A stretch of 64,000 bases of DNA from Hydrogenophaga taeniospiralis CCUG 15921 (lineage in GTDB: Bacteria > Pseudomonadota > Gammaproteobacteria > Burkholderiales > Burkholderiaceae_C): NCBI RefSeq assembly GCF_001592305.1, contig NZ_BCWR01000006.1, positions 1 through 64,000 of the forward strand, in the 5' to 3' direction. Below the pieces are notes generated by a model. The model ran no database searches. It was not told where the DNA came from and saw only the letters and a list, made by a program, of their open reading frames with translations. Every line of letters starts with the position of its first letter. The first letter of the stretch is position 1. Both the position numbers and the translations under genes were made by a program. Of the stretch, positions 19,260-28,656 are shown piece by piece.

Positions 19260-19706
19260 TTATGGCTTATTGAAGAGCGGGTGCAGCGAACTGTTCTTGG
19301 CGTCGAAGACCTCGTGGCCTTCGTCCACCTGCACGGTGATGCCGATGGGACGGCGAGCGAGCTGCTCGGCGAAACGCTCCTTGACACAGGCGTTCAGCGC
19401 CTCGCCCACGCGCTGGTGCACGACGGCGCTGCGGCCCTTGGCCATGCGCACGTTCATGTAGACGAAGGCGTAGTCGCCGCCCAGGCCGGCCGCGATGCCG
19501 GCCGCTCCGCCGTCGGACACGGCGCTGTGCGCGGCCGGGTAGGCCAGCACGCGCGTGCCGCCGGTGGGAAAGACCTGCCGGTCCTGCTCGTCGCGCACCG
19601 CGAGCATGGCATCGCACAGGGCGCGGCACAGGCCGCCCATGTCGACGCCGCCCTCGGCCGCGGGCTTGTCGAGGTTGGGGGTGTAGAGGATGACGAGGTG
19701 GGGCAT
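19260..19706 (-). CDS. hpaF: 5-carboxymethyl-2-hydroxymuconate delta-isomerase
   Basis: Small tautomerase-superfamily enzyme (about 148 residues; enteric forms are near 126) with Pro immediately after the start Met, MPHLVILYTPNLD, the catalytic general base of the family. The conserved FVYMNVRMAKGRSAVVHQRVGEAL follows, and a slightly longer C-terminal tail HPLFNKP than in enteric CHMI. It isomerises 5-carboxymethyl-2-hydroxymuconate to the 2-oxo form before decarboxylation. The start at 19706 is required to expose Pro-1; longer frames are spurious. It lies between hpaD and hpaH. Confidence 0.93.
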   Translation of the reverse strand: MPHLVILYTPNLDKPAAEGGVDMGGLCRALCDAMLAVRDEQDRQVFPTGGTRVLAYPAAHSAVSDGGAAGIAAGLGGDYAFVYMNVRMAKGRSAVVHQRVGEALNACVKERFAEQLARRPIGITVQVDEGHEVFDAKNSSLHPLFNKP

Positions 19707-19720
19707 GGGGTGGCCTTGAT

Positions 19721-20647
19721 TCAGAGGCGCGAACTCACAAGGCTGAAGCCATCGGCGGCCGAAGCCTGCTCCTTGGGAATGGCTTTGCCGGTGACGGGGG
19801 TGACGGGAAACACGGCGTTGATCTGGCCGGTGCCCGAGGCGCCGAAGTACGGCGTGATGACCTCGGCCTTGCCGTCGTATTCGCTCCAGCCCAGCACACC
19901 CAGCATCATGGCCGTGTCGTGCATGAAGCCTTCGCCGTGGCCCTTGGCCGCGTACTCGGGCAGCATGCCGCAGAAGTCGGCCCACTCGCCGTTTTCCCAC
20001 ATCTGCACCACGCGGTGGTCCAGGGTTTCAAGGAAGGGGCTCCAGACCTTGAAGGCGAATTCGGGCGCGAGGCCGTTCTGCGCGAAGCGGTGACTGAGCG
20101 AACCGCTGGCGAGGAAGGCGACGGTGCCGTCGTAGTGGTCTTCCACCGCACGGCGCATGGCCCAGCCCAGGCGCGCGCTGTCGTTGAGGTAGTGCACCGT
20201 GCACAGCGCTGAGACGGAGATGGCCTTGAAGTGCTGGTCGGCGTTCATGTAGCGCATGGGCACGAGGGTGCCGTACTCGGGGCCGAGCGTGGTGGCATGG
20301 TGGGCCAGGGTCTCGACGCCGTGCTCGTTGGCCACCTTGGCCAGCAGTTGCCCGAGCTCGGGGTTGCCGGGGATGGAGAACGGCAGGTTGCTGATGAAAT
20401 GCGGCAGCTCGTTGCTGGTGTAGGTGCCCTCAAAATGCGGCGCGCAGTTGAGGTGGTAGCTGGCGTTGACGAGCCAGTGGGTGTCGAAGACGACGATGGT
20501 GTCCACCCCGGCTTCGCGGCAGCGGCGTGCGATTTCGATGTGGCCGTCGATGGCGTCCTGCCGGGTGCCTTTGCGCGGGCCGTCAAGCTCGCTGAGGTAC
20601 ATGGAGGGGACGTGGGTGATCTTGCCGACGAGTGCTACTTTGCCCAT
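19721..20647 (-). CDS. hpaD: 3,4-dihydroxyphenylacetate (homoprotocatechuate) 2,3-dioxygenase
   Basis: 308-residue extradiol ring-cleavage dioxygenase of the LigB-type (class III) fold, Fe(II)-dependent. N-terminal KITHVPSMYLSE and VVFDTHWLVN carry the two iron-ligand His residues; FLASGSLSHRF and the DTAMMLGVLGW region are typical of the homoprotocatechuate subfamily. It opens homoprotocatechuate to 5-carboxymethyl-2-hydroxymuconate semialdehyde. AGGAG stands 9 bases before the ATG. It follows hpaE after a 337-base spacer that contains a large inverted repeat. Confidence 0.95.
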   Translation of the reverse strand: MGKVALVGKITHVPSMYLSELDGPRKGTRQDAIDGHIEIARRCREAGVDTIVVFDTHWLVNASYHLNCAPHFEGTYTSNELPHFISNLPFSIPGNPELGQLLAKVANEHGVETLAHHATTLGPEYGTLVPMRYMNADQHFKAISVSALCTVHYLNDSARLGWAMRRAVEDHYDGTVAFLASGSLSHRFAQNGLAPEFAFKVWSPFLETLDHRVVQMWENGEWADFCGMLPEYAAKGHGEGFMHDTAMMLGVLGWSEYDGKAEVITPYFGASGTGQINAVFPVTPVTGKAIPKEQASAADGFSLVSSRL

Positions 20648-20707
20648 GGGGTTTGTCTCCTGTCAGTGCTTAGGATGTGTTTCGTTCGCCCCGTGGGCTG
20701 GCCACGC

Positions 20708-20935
20708 CGGGCGCCCACCTACGCTCATGTCCCCCGGTCTGCGCTGCGCGCAGCCCTCCTCCTTTACTTCGCTGCGGTGGACACCCATCGCCGCCTTCTC
20801 GCTACGCATCGGTTCGCCCACGGTTCGCTCCCACGTTGCTTCTGGATCAGCGAGTCGGGGTATCCGACGCAGCGAAGTAAAGGAGGAGAAACGGGCGCAG
20901 CCCGTTTCGGGGGACATAAGCGGAGTCGGGTACCC
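20708..20935. repeat. Large imperfect inverted repeat between hpaE and hpaD
   Basis: Two arms of roughly 80 bases (20708-20787 and 20858-20935) are imperfect reverse complements. The inner 20 bases TCCTCCTTTACTTCGCTGCG (20757-20776) recur exactly inverted at 20868-20887, and ATGTCCCCCG (20726-20735) recurs inverted as CGGGGGACAT (20908-20917). The central loop is about 70 bases. It occupies most of the 337-base hpaE-hpaD spacer, which holds no plausible gene. Transcribed, it would form a long stem-loop inside the hpa mRNA. Confidence 0.85.
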
Positions 20936-20984
20936 CGGCTCGCTGAGCCCGCCCAGGTCCACGAGCGAAACGCAGGAGAGCAAA

Positions 20985-22457
20985 TCAAACTCCCCAATGA
21001 GGAATGTGGTGCGCCCCCAGAGACACGGCGACGTTCTTCGGCTCCAGGAACACCTCGTAACTCCAGGTGCCGCCCTCGCGCCCCGTGCCCGACGCCTTGG
21101 TGCCGCCAAACGGCTGACGCAGGTCGCGCACATTCTGCGAATTCACGAAACACATGCCCGCTTCGATTGACGCGGCCATGCGGTGCGCCTTGCCGATGTT
21201 CTCCGTCCAGACGTAACTGGAAAGACCGTAGGCAATGTCGTTGGCCAGCTCAATGGCGTGCGCCTCGTCGCGGAACGGAATCAGGCACGCCACCGGGCCG
21301 AAGATCTCTTCCTGCGCGATGCGCATGCGGTTGTCCACGTCGGCAAACACGGTGGGCCACACGTAGTTGCCACGCTGCACATGTGCCGGCAGCTCGGCCG
21401 CATAGCTTGGCCGATCCAGGCCACCGCACAGCAGGGTCGCGCCCTCCTTCGGACCCAGCTCGATGTAGCTGCGCACCTTGGCTAGGTGGCCCTGACTGAT
21501 CATCGGACCGATGGTGGTCTTCTCGTCCTGCGGGTCGCCCACGATGATGCGTTTGGCGCGCTCGGCGAATTTCGCGGCGAAGTCGGCGTAGATGCTCTGC
21601 TGCACCAGGATGCGCGAGCCCGCCGTGCAGCGTTCACCGTTGTTGCTGAAGATCATGAAGATCGCTGCGTCGAGTGCGCGGTCCAGGTCGGCGTCGTCAA
21701 AGACCACGAACGGGCTCTTGCCGCCCAGCTCCATGCTGAACTTCTTCAGGCCCGCGGTCTTGACGATGCGGTTGCCCGTGGCGGTGGAGCCGGTGAAGGA
21801 AATCGCGCGCACATCGGGGTGCGCGCACAGCGGCTCGCCCGCTTCCTTGCCGAAGCCGTGCACCACGTTCAGCACACCGGCCGGGATGCCGGCCTCCAGC
21901 GCCAGCTCGCCCAGGCGCGCTGCGGTCAGGGGCGACAGCTCGCTCATCTTCAGCACCGCCGTGTTGCCAAACGCCAGCGCGGGTGCGACCTTCCAGGTGG
22001 CCGTCATGAAGGGCACGTTCCACGGGCTGATCAGCGCGCACACGCCCACCGGGTGAAACAGCGTGTAGTTCAGGTGCGTGGGCGTGGGGTAGGTGTGGCC
22101 GTCCACGCGGGTGCACATCTCGGCGAAGTAGCTGAAGTTGTCGGCCGCGCGCGGAATCAGCTGCTTTCCGGTCTGCGAGATCACCTGGCCGGTGTCGTCG
22201 GTTTCGGTCTGCGCGATCTCGGGCACGTGTTTCGCGATCAGCTCGCCCAGCGCGCGGATTTTCTTCGCGCGCTCGGTGGCCGGCAGGCCGGCCCACTTGG
22301 GGAACGCGTCCTTGGCGGCCTGGACGGCAGCGTTGACCTCGACCTCGGTGCCCGAAGCGACCTCGGCGAGGACGCCCTGCGTGGCCGGGTTGACGGTTTC
22401 GAAGTAGTCGCGGCCGGCGACGGTCTTGCCGTTGATGAGGTGATCGATGCGGGTCAT
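20985..22457 (-). CDS. hpaE: 5-carboxymethyl-2-hydroxymuconate semialdehyde dehydrogenase
   Basis: 490-residue NAD-dependent aldehyde dehydrogenase that oxidises the ring-cleavage semialdehyde to 5-carboxymethyl-2-hydroxymuconate. The catalytic Glu is in MELGGKSPFVVFDDADLDRA and the catalytic Cys in NNGERCTAGSRIL; the C-terminal LRQPFGGTKASGTGREGG is characteristic of the HpaE/DmpC branch. I start at ATG 22457 (MTRIDHLINGK) because AGGAAA stands 5 bases upstream; the six-residue extension is not supported. Confidence 0.95.
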   Translation of the reverse strand: MTRIDHLINGKTVAGRDYFETVNPATQGVLAEVASGTEVEVNAAVQAAKDAFPKWAGLPATERAKKIRALGELIAKHVPEIAQTETDDTGQVISQTGKQLIPRAADNFSYFAEMCTRVDGHTYPTPTHLNYTLFHPVGVCALISPWNVPFMTATWKVAPALAFGNTAVLKMSELSPLTAARLGELALEAGIPAGVLNVVHGFGKEAGEPLCAHPDVRAISFTGSTATGNRIVKTAGLKKFSMELGGKSPFVVFDDADLDRALDAAIFMIFSNNGERCTAGSRILVQQSIYADFAAKFAERAKRIIVGDPQDEKTTIGPMISQGHLAKVRSYIELGPKEGATLLCGGLDRPSYAAELPAHVQRGNYVWPTVFADVDNRMRIAQEEIFGPVACLIPFRDEAHAIELANDIAYGLSSYVWTENIGKAHRMAASIEAGMCFVNSQNVRDLRQPFGGTKASGTGREGGTWSYEVFLEPKNVAVSLGAHHIPHWGV

Positions 22458-22508
22458 GTCGTTTCCTGGGTGCAATCGGTTGAAGGGTTGTCGTCCAGCA
22501 CACGCCGT

Positions 22509-22576
22509 GGAACTGGCTTTGCCAGGCCACAGGCGTGGTCCCCCTCAGGGGGAAGCCGCGAAGCGGCGCAGGGGGG
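22509..22576 (-). repeat. GC-rich multi-hairpin intergenic repeat, copy A
   Basis: Begins directly after the hpaG2 stop codon and reads in the same direction. On the minus strand the order is C-run, CGCCGCTTCGCGGC stem, CCCCCTGAGGGGG stem, then GGCCTGGCAAAGCCAG stem. The first of nine copies of this repeat family in the window; others are at 25.7, 31.3, 38.2, 44.5, 48.5, 53.2, 61.3 and 62.2 kb. Confidence 0.8.
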
Positions 22577-23341
22577 TCATCTGTTCGTGATGGTGTTCGT
22601 GAGGGCGCCGATGCCCTCGATCTCGGTCACGATCACGTCACCGGGCTGGCAATCCACCACGCCGTCGGGCGTGCCGGTGAAGATCAGGTCGCCGGGCATC
22701 AGCGTCATGAAACGGCTGAAGTACTCAATCAACGTGGGCACGTCGAAGATCATGTCTTTCGTGCTGCCTTGCTGCGTGAGCTGGCCGTTCACGGTCGTCT
22801 TCAGCGCCAGGTTCATTGGGTCGGGCACGTCGGCCGCGTCCACCAGCCAGGGGCCGATGGGCGTGCAGGTGTCGCGGTTCTTCACCTTGAGGTTGGGCCG
22901 GTACCAGTTCTCCAGGTAGTCGCGGATCGCGTAGTCGTTGGCCACGGTGTAGCCGGCCACGTACTGCAGCGCGTCGGCTTTCTTCACGCGCTTCGCCGCG
23001 CGACCGATCACCACCGCGAGTTCACATTCGTAGTGCATGAACATCACGCCGTCGGGTCGCACGGTGAAGGCGCGGTGACCGATCAGCGAAGCCTCGCCCT
23101 TCACAAAGGCCAGCGGCTCTTCGGGCGCCTTGAAGGCCAGTTCCTTGGCGTGGTCGGCGTAGTTCAGCCCCAGCGCGAGTACGGTGCGCGGGCGATCCAG
23201 GGGCGCCAGCGGCGGCAGCCAGACCACCTCGTCAAACCCGACGCGGCGGCCCTTGAAAGCGGGCGTGAGCAGTTCGAGCTGGCCATCGGCTTCGGTGGCG
23301 TCGTGGACCGCGCCGGCCCAGGCGATGCGGGCTCTTTTCAT
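22577..23341 (-). CDS. hpaG2: HpaG2: 4-hydroxyphenylacetate degradation bifunctional isomerase/decarboxylase, C-terminal-type subunit
   Basis: 254-residue FAH-superfamily protein corresponding to the second half of the fused enteric HpaG, which decarboxylates the isomerised 5-oxopent-3-ene-1,2,5-tricarboxylate. GLNYADHAKELAF is the entry signature, HYECELAVVIG supplies the metal-binding E-x-E, and KNRDTCTPIGPWLV and FTGTPDGV are conserved. It overlaps hpaG1 by 4 bases (ATGA), so the two halves are translated in tandem rather than as one chain. Confidence 0.93.
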   Translation of the reverse strand: MKRARIAWAGAVHDATEADGQLELLTPAFKGRRVGFDEVVWLPPLAPLDRPRTVLALGLNYADHAKELAFKAPEEPLAFVKGEASLIGHRAFTVRPDGVMFMHYECELAVVIGRAAKRVKKADALQYVAGYTVANDYAIRDYLENWYRPNLKVKNRDTCTPIGPWLVDAADVPDPMNLALKTTVNGQLTQQGSTKDMIFDVPTLIEYFSRFMTLMPGDLIFTGTPDGVVDCQPGDVIVTEIEGIGALTNTITNR

Positions 23342-24000
23342 GACGCTTCTCCGACAAAGGCGTTCACCAGCGGCTTGAAGCCGGTGGCCAGGATCTCCAC
23401 CGCGTCACCCGCTTTGGCGCGCGGGCGGCTGCCGTCGGGCAGGCAGTCGGTGCCGAGCATCAGCACGTCGCCCGGCCGCATCGTCTGGAACGCGTTCACG
23501 TCGGCCCAGAGCGTGGCCGCGTCGCGCACCAGCTCGGCCAGCGCCACGGTCTGGCGGTGCACACCGTTGATGCGCAGCTCGATCACGAGGCTGGCCAGAC
23601 CGTCGAGGCCCCCCAGCGCGTCCAGCGCCACCGCATCGCGCCCCACACCCAGGAAACCGTCCACACAGCGGAACTTCACCGGCGGGCGGTAGTAGCTGTC
23701 GTGCGGGATCGCCACGTCGTTGAACAGCACGGCACTGGCGATCCGGCCGCCCTCGCCCGCGACCAGACCGATGGCCGCGCTCACATCGACCTCGGCGACC
23801 CGGCGGGGCAGCGGGATGGCGTGGCCCGACGGCGTGAAGGTGTTGGCGGTCTTGATGTAGAGCACCGGCGCCTGCGGCTGCGCCTTGTACGGCGCCTCGT
23901 TCATGCGCGGCGCCCACAGCGCGTGTTCGCGCCGGAAGTTCAGCAGGGTGCCGTAGACCGTGCCCTGCGGCAGGTACGGCGGGGTCCAGGGGGTGTTCAT
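23338..24000 (-). CDS. hpaG1: HpaG1: isomerase/decarboxylase, N-terminal-type subunit
   Basis: 220-residue FAH-superfamily protein equivalent to the first half of enteric HpaG. YGTLLNFRREHALW opens the domain, LYIKTANTFTPSGHAIPLP is a clear subfamily signature, and EVDVSAAIGLVAG holds the metal-site Glu segment. Start ATG 24000 (MNTPWTPPYLP) has AAGGA 7 bases upstream; the 18-residue extension in frame overlaps the hpaR end and is rejected. It is first structural gene of the hpa operon, 10 bases after the hpaR stop. Confidence 0.92.
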   Translation of the reverse strand: MNTPWTPPYLPQGTVYGTLLNFRREHALWAPRMNEAPYKAQPQAPVLYIKTANTFTPSGHAIPLPRRVAEVDVSAAIGLVAGEGGRIASAVLFNDVAIPHDSYYRPPVKFRCVDGFLGVGRDAVALDALGGLDGLASLVIELRINGVHRQTVALAELVRDAATLWADVNAFQTMRPGDVLMLGTDCLPDGSRPRAKAGDAVEILATGFKPLVNAFVGEAS

Positions 24001-24010
24001 GGATGGTCCT

Positions 24011-24502
24011 TCATGCGGCGTCTTCTTCGACCCCGCCTTCGCCCGCATCGGCATCGGGCACTTCCAGCGCGATCACGCTGTCGAGCAGGGTGTAGAGCTG
24101 CGCCAGCCGCGCCTTGCCCAGGCGCTCTTCCATCCAGGCGTAATGCGCCTCGATGGTCTGCGACAGTGTGGCGACCAGCTTCAGGCCGGCCGGCGTGGCG
24201 CGCACCACGGTGCGGCGTGCGTCCTGCGGGCAGCGCGCGCGGCTGATCAGGCCGTCGCGCTCCATGCGCGTGAGCACGCCGGTGAGGCTGGGGCCGAGCA
24301 GCAGCGCTTCGCGCGCCACGCGCCCGGTCTCCACGCCCGCCGGATCGGCCGCGTGTTCGCCCAGCACGCGCAGCACGCGCCACTGCTGGTCCGACAGGCC
24401 GTGCTCGCGCAGGCTGGGCCGGGTGTGTTGCATCACGGCCTCGCGCGCTTCGAGCAGCAGGCGCGGCAGGTTGCGGTGGACAAAGGGGGTTTCGGCGCTC
24501 AT
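24011..24502 (-). CDS. hpaR: Homoprotocatechuate degradation operon regulator, MarR family
   Basis: 163-residue winged-helix MarR protein. The recognition region QWRVLRVLGEHAADPAGVETGRVAREALLLGPSLTGVLTRMERDGLI followed by the wing DARRTVVRATPAG is the MarR pattern, and the N-terminal LPRLLLEAREAVM matches HpaR/HpcR. In enteric bacteria HpaR represses the meta operon and is relieved by the aromatic substrate. Here it is the first gene of the operon it should control, and a 16-bp palindrome lies 2 bases upstream of its start codon (24505-24520), the obvious autoregulatory operator. Confidence 0.92.
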   Translation of the reverse strand: MSAETPFVHRNLPRLLLEAREAVMQHTRPSLREHGLSDQQWRVLRVLGEHAADPAGVETGRVAREALLLGPSLTGVLTRMERDGLISRARCPQDARRTVVRATPAGLKLVATLSQTIEAHYAWMEERLGKARLAQLYTLLDSVIALEVPDADAGEGGVEEDAA

Positions 24503-24504
24503 TT

Positions 24505-24520
24505 ATTTAATATGTTAAAT
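24505..24520. promoter_or_regulatory. Probable HpaR operator
   Basis: ATTTAATATGTTAAAT: perfect 6-base arms around a 4-base centre, in a short AT-rich patch (24500-24545) inside GC-rich DNA, immediately upstream of hpaR and about 100 bases upstream of the divergent nitronate monooxygenase gene. AT-rich palindromes of this size are typical of MarR-family operators. Binding by HpaR is inferred. Confidence 0.6.
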
Positions 24521-24617
24521 GATTTTCTATGACCTTGTTTTCGGGTTTACCCTGAGCCGCTCAAAGGCCTATCCCAGTGCGCTGGTCACATGCGTGCGGC
24601 GCACCGACAATCCGCGC

Positions 24618-26045
24618 ATGACCATCCTGACCGAGCTGCTGAACACCGAATTCCCGTTGATCCAGGCCCCGATGGCCGGCGTGCAGGGCGCTGCCCTGGC
24701 CATTGCGGTGAGCAACACCGGCGGCCTGGGCTCGCTGCCCGGCGCCATGCTCACGCCCGAGGCCCTGCAGCGCGAGCTGACGACCCTGAGAGCCGGCACG
24801 CAGCGTCCCTGGAACGTCAACTTCTTCTGCCACACCCCGCCCGAGCCCGATACGGCCCGCGAAGCCACCTGGCGCGCTGCGCTCGCACCCTTCTATGCCG
24901 AAGCCGGGCTGGACCTCGCCGCGGTGCCGGCCGGCGCCGGCCGCGTCCCGTTCAGCGCCGCAACGGCCGACCTGCTCGAACCCTTCCGCCCGCCGGTGGT
25001 GAGTTTTCACTTCGGTCTGCCGACGTCCGATCTGGTGGCCCGCGTGAAAAGCTGGGGCAGCGTGGTGCTGTCCAGCGCCACCACGGTGGACGAGGCGCGC
25101 TGGCTCGTGGCCCATGGCGCCGATGCGGTGATTGCCCAGGGCCTGGAAGCGGGCGGCCACCGAGGGCACTTTCTGTCGCACGACCTCAGCCAGCAGATGG
25201 GCAGTTTCGCGCTGCTGCCGCAGATCGCGGCGGCGGTGAACGTGCCGGTGATCGCGGCCGGCGGCATCGCCGACGCGGCGGGGGTGGCCGCGGCGATGGC
25301 GCTGGGCGCGGCGGGCGTGCAGGTGGGCACGGCTTACCTGTGCAGCGCTGAAGCCACCACCAGCGCACTGCACCGCGCCGCCCTGCAGAGCGATGCCGCG
25401 CGCCACACCGCACTCACCAACGTGTTCACCGGCCGGCCGGCGCGCGGCATCGTCAACCGCGTGATGCGCGAACTCGGCCCCCTGAGCCCCGCCGCGCCGG
25501 CCTTCCCGCTCGCCACCGCCGCCATGGCGCCGCTGCGCGCGCACTTCGAGGCGTTGGGCAGTGGCGACTTTTCACCGCTGTGGTCAGGCCAGAACGCCAG
25601 CGGCTGCCGGTCGCTGCCGGCGGCCGAAATCACCCGTCAACTCATCCAAGGATTCGAGTCCATGGCCCCCACGCTCCACCGCTTGCGCGGGTCGCTGCCC
25701 CCCGAGGGGGCCGCGATTCCAGCTGGGGGCGGCCCGGCGCTGGAATCCGGGTTTGTCGTGATCTTCCGCGCCAAGGCGCGCGCGCTCGACGCCGAATACA
25801 GCGCCATGGCGGCTCAGATGCGTGAACTGGCATTGACCCAGTTCGGTTGCCTGGATTTCACCGCTGCCACCGAAGGCGACCAGGAAATCGCTCTCTCTTA
25901 CTGGCCCGATGAGGCCAGCATCCGCGCCTGGAAACAGCACACCGACCACCTGGCCGCGCAGCAGCTGGGGCGCGAGCGCTGGTACGCCAGCTACTCGGTG
26001 GAGATCGCCGAAGTGAAACGCCGCTACAGCCACCCGGCGAAGTAA
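24618..26045 (+). CDS. Nitronate monooxygenase fused to an ABM (antibiotic biosynthesis monooxygenase-like) domain
   Basis: 475 residues. Residues 1-348 form an FMN-dependent TIM-barrel nitronate monooxygenase: PLIQAPMAGVQG at the N-terminus, QGLEAGGHRGHF with catalytic His181, VIAAGGIAD and GVQVGTAYL for FMN binding. Residues 378-475 are a separate ABM-type ferredoxin-like domain (FVVIFRAKARALDAEYSAMA ... RERWYASY). The linker, residues 349-377, is encoded by a copy of the intergenic repeat family (25665-25743) read in frame. Start ATG 24618 is chosen at MTILTELLNTEFPLIQ. Probably two ancestral genes joined through the repeat; divergent from hpaR. Confidence 0.9.
   Translation: MTILTELLNTEFPLIQAPMAGVQGAALAIAVSNTGGLGSLPGAMLTPEALQRELTTLRAGTQRPWNVNFFCHTPPEPDTAREATWRAALAPFYAEAGLDLAAVPAGAGRVPFSAATADLLEPFRPPVVSFHFGLPTSDLVARVKSWGSVVLSSATTVDEARWLVAHGADAVIAQGLEAGGHRGHFLSHDLSQQMGSFALLPQIAAAVNVPVIAAGGIADAAGVAAAMALGAAGVQVGTAYLCSAEATTSALHRAALQSDAARHTALTNVFTGRPARGIVNRVMRELGPLSPAAPAFPLATAAMAPLRAHFEALGSGDFSPLWSGQNASGCRSLPAAEITRQLIQGFESMAPTLHRLRGSLPPEGAAIPAGGGPALESGFVVIFRAKARALDAEYSAMAAQMRELALTQFGCLDFTAATEGDQEIALSYWPDEASIRAWKQHTDHLAAQQLGRERWYASYSVEIAEVKRRYSHPAK
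25665..25743 (+). repeat. GC-rich repeat copy B, captured inside a coding sequence
   Basis: CCCCCACGCTCCACCGCTTG through GGGGGCGGCCCGGCGCTGG. It matches copy D (38186 onwards), including TCGCTGCCCCCCGAGGGGGC and a trailing GGCGGCCCGGC, which stands in intergenic DNA there. Here it lies in the nitronate monooxygenase-ABM gene and is translated as a Pro/Gly/Arg-rich linker. Confidence 0.8.
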
Positions 26046-26061
26046 GTCCACAAGGCGCGGT

Positions 26062-27195
26062 TCAGAAATAGTCGTCGGGATCGCGGTCCGCACGCACACG
26101 ACCCGGTGTTTCGCGCTGCTGGTTGAGCCAGCGCTTGAGGCCGGCGGGTTCCTGCACCCGCTCCAGATCCTGCTCGGTCTGCGCCACGGCCGACTCCAGC
26201 GCTGCCACCTGGGCCAGCAGATGCTGTTTGAGCGTGTTCGGGTTGGCCACCTGGCCCGGTGGCAGGTCGAACTCGCCCGCCAGACGCTGCTGGCGCGCGG
26301 CGCGCTCGCGCTCCAGCCCAGCCACCTGCTGTTTGAGCAACAGGGTCAGCGCAGCCAGCCGGTCGTCGGCCAGGCGCGACACGGCGGCCGGGTCGGCCAG
26401 CTCGGCGCGCAGCTGGATCTGCATCAGCGTCACCAGATCCTTGCGGCCGTAGGCGGCGTTGGCCTCGCTCATGAGCGCGGTCTTGCGCAGGCGCTCCTGG
26501 GCGTCGGTCTCGCGGTCCGGGTGCAAAGCGCTGGCGAGCTGGCGGAACAGCGTGCGCAGCTGCGTCTCGGCGTCGGCCTGCTGCACCTGGGCCTGGGTCT
26601 GTTCCGCGCCGGGTTTCTGCCGCGCCTTGCGGGCCTTCGCCTTCGCCTGGCGGCGCGCCTGTTCTTCGTCCTGCGACTCGCGCAGCCGCGCCATGCCGGC
26701 GCGCAACAGCTCTTCCATCGACGCGTCTTCACTGGCATCAGCCAGCGGTTCGCCCAGCACCTGTTCCAGCCGCTCGCGCAGGGCATCGGCCGCGGCCTGC
26801 TTCTTCTGCGCCAGCGTCTGCGGGCTGTGCTGGTCGTGCAGCGCAGCCATGGCGCGATCGCCCTCCTCGGCCAGGGTCTGCGCCAGCCGACACAGGGCTT
26901 CGGTCGCCGTCGCCTGCTGCAGGCGACTCAGGGTCTTGCCCTGCAGGCACTCCGCCAGCCACAAGGCCAGCTCGCGCATGCGTTGGCGCTGGCGCTGCTG
27001 CAAGGGCGCGACCCAGCGGTGCAACTCCACCCGGTGCGCCTGGCCCAGCGCGTCCAGCTCGTCGAGCTGCGCCTTGAGCTTGTCGACGCGGGTCAGTTGC
27101 AGGTTGAAGGCCCGCGCGGCGGCCGAGAGCGGCTGCTCGCCGGGCGGCAGCGCGCGCAAGACCGCGGCGGGCGGCGGGGAGGGGTGGTGGGGCAC
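26062..27195 (-). CDS. J-domain (DnaJ-like) coiled-coil protein
   Basis: 377 residues, no signal sequence. A short J-domain-like segment lies in the second half: TLFRQLASALHPDRETDAQER followed by MSEANAAYGRKDLVTLMQIQ, with the HPD tripeptide needed to stimulate Hsp70 ATPase. The flanking parts are Gln/Arg/Glu-rich and probably coiled coil, including a charged QAKAKARKARQK stretch before the J-domain. The family is common in Burkholderiales but the client is unknown. It converges with the nitronate monooxygenase gene (16-base gap) and is divergent from radA. Confidence 0.75.
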   Translation of the reverse strand: MPHHPSPPPAAVLRALPPGEQPLSAAARAFNLQLTRVDKLKAQLDELDALGQAHRVELHRWVAPLQQRQRQRMRELALWLAECLQGKTLSRLQQATATEALCRLAQTLAEEGDRAMAALHDQHSPQTLAQKKQAAADALRERLEQVLGEPLADASEDASMEELLRAGMARLRESQDEEQARRQAKAKARKARQKPGAEQTQAQVQQADAETQLRTLFRQLASALHPDRETDAQERLRKTALMSEANAAYGRKDLVTLMQIQLRAELADPAAVSRLADDRLAALTLLLKQQVAGLERERAARQQRLAGEFDLPPGQVANPNTLKQHLLAQVAALESAVAQTEQDLERVQEPAGLKRWLNQQRETPGRVRADRDPDDYF

Positions 27196-27220
27196 GGGCG
27201 AAAGGGGTCCAGGGGGCAGG

Positions 27221-27257
27221 CCGGGCCGGAGCCGGCCCGGCGGGACTCGACTATATT
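27221..27257 (+). promoter_or_regulatory. Palindrome and -10-like box upstream of radA
   Basis: A perfect inverted repeat CCGGGCCGG-AG-CCGGCCCGG spans 27221-27240, and TATATT at 27252-27257 is a good -10 hexamer only 10 bases before the radA ATG, implying a very short leader. No good -35 is seen; the palindrome occupies that position. Confidence 0.4.
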
Positions 27258-27266
27258 GCCTGCCAC

Positions 27267-28649
<1,383 letters not shown>

Positions 28650-28656
28650 GGGGACC

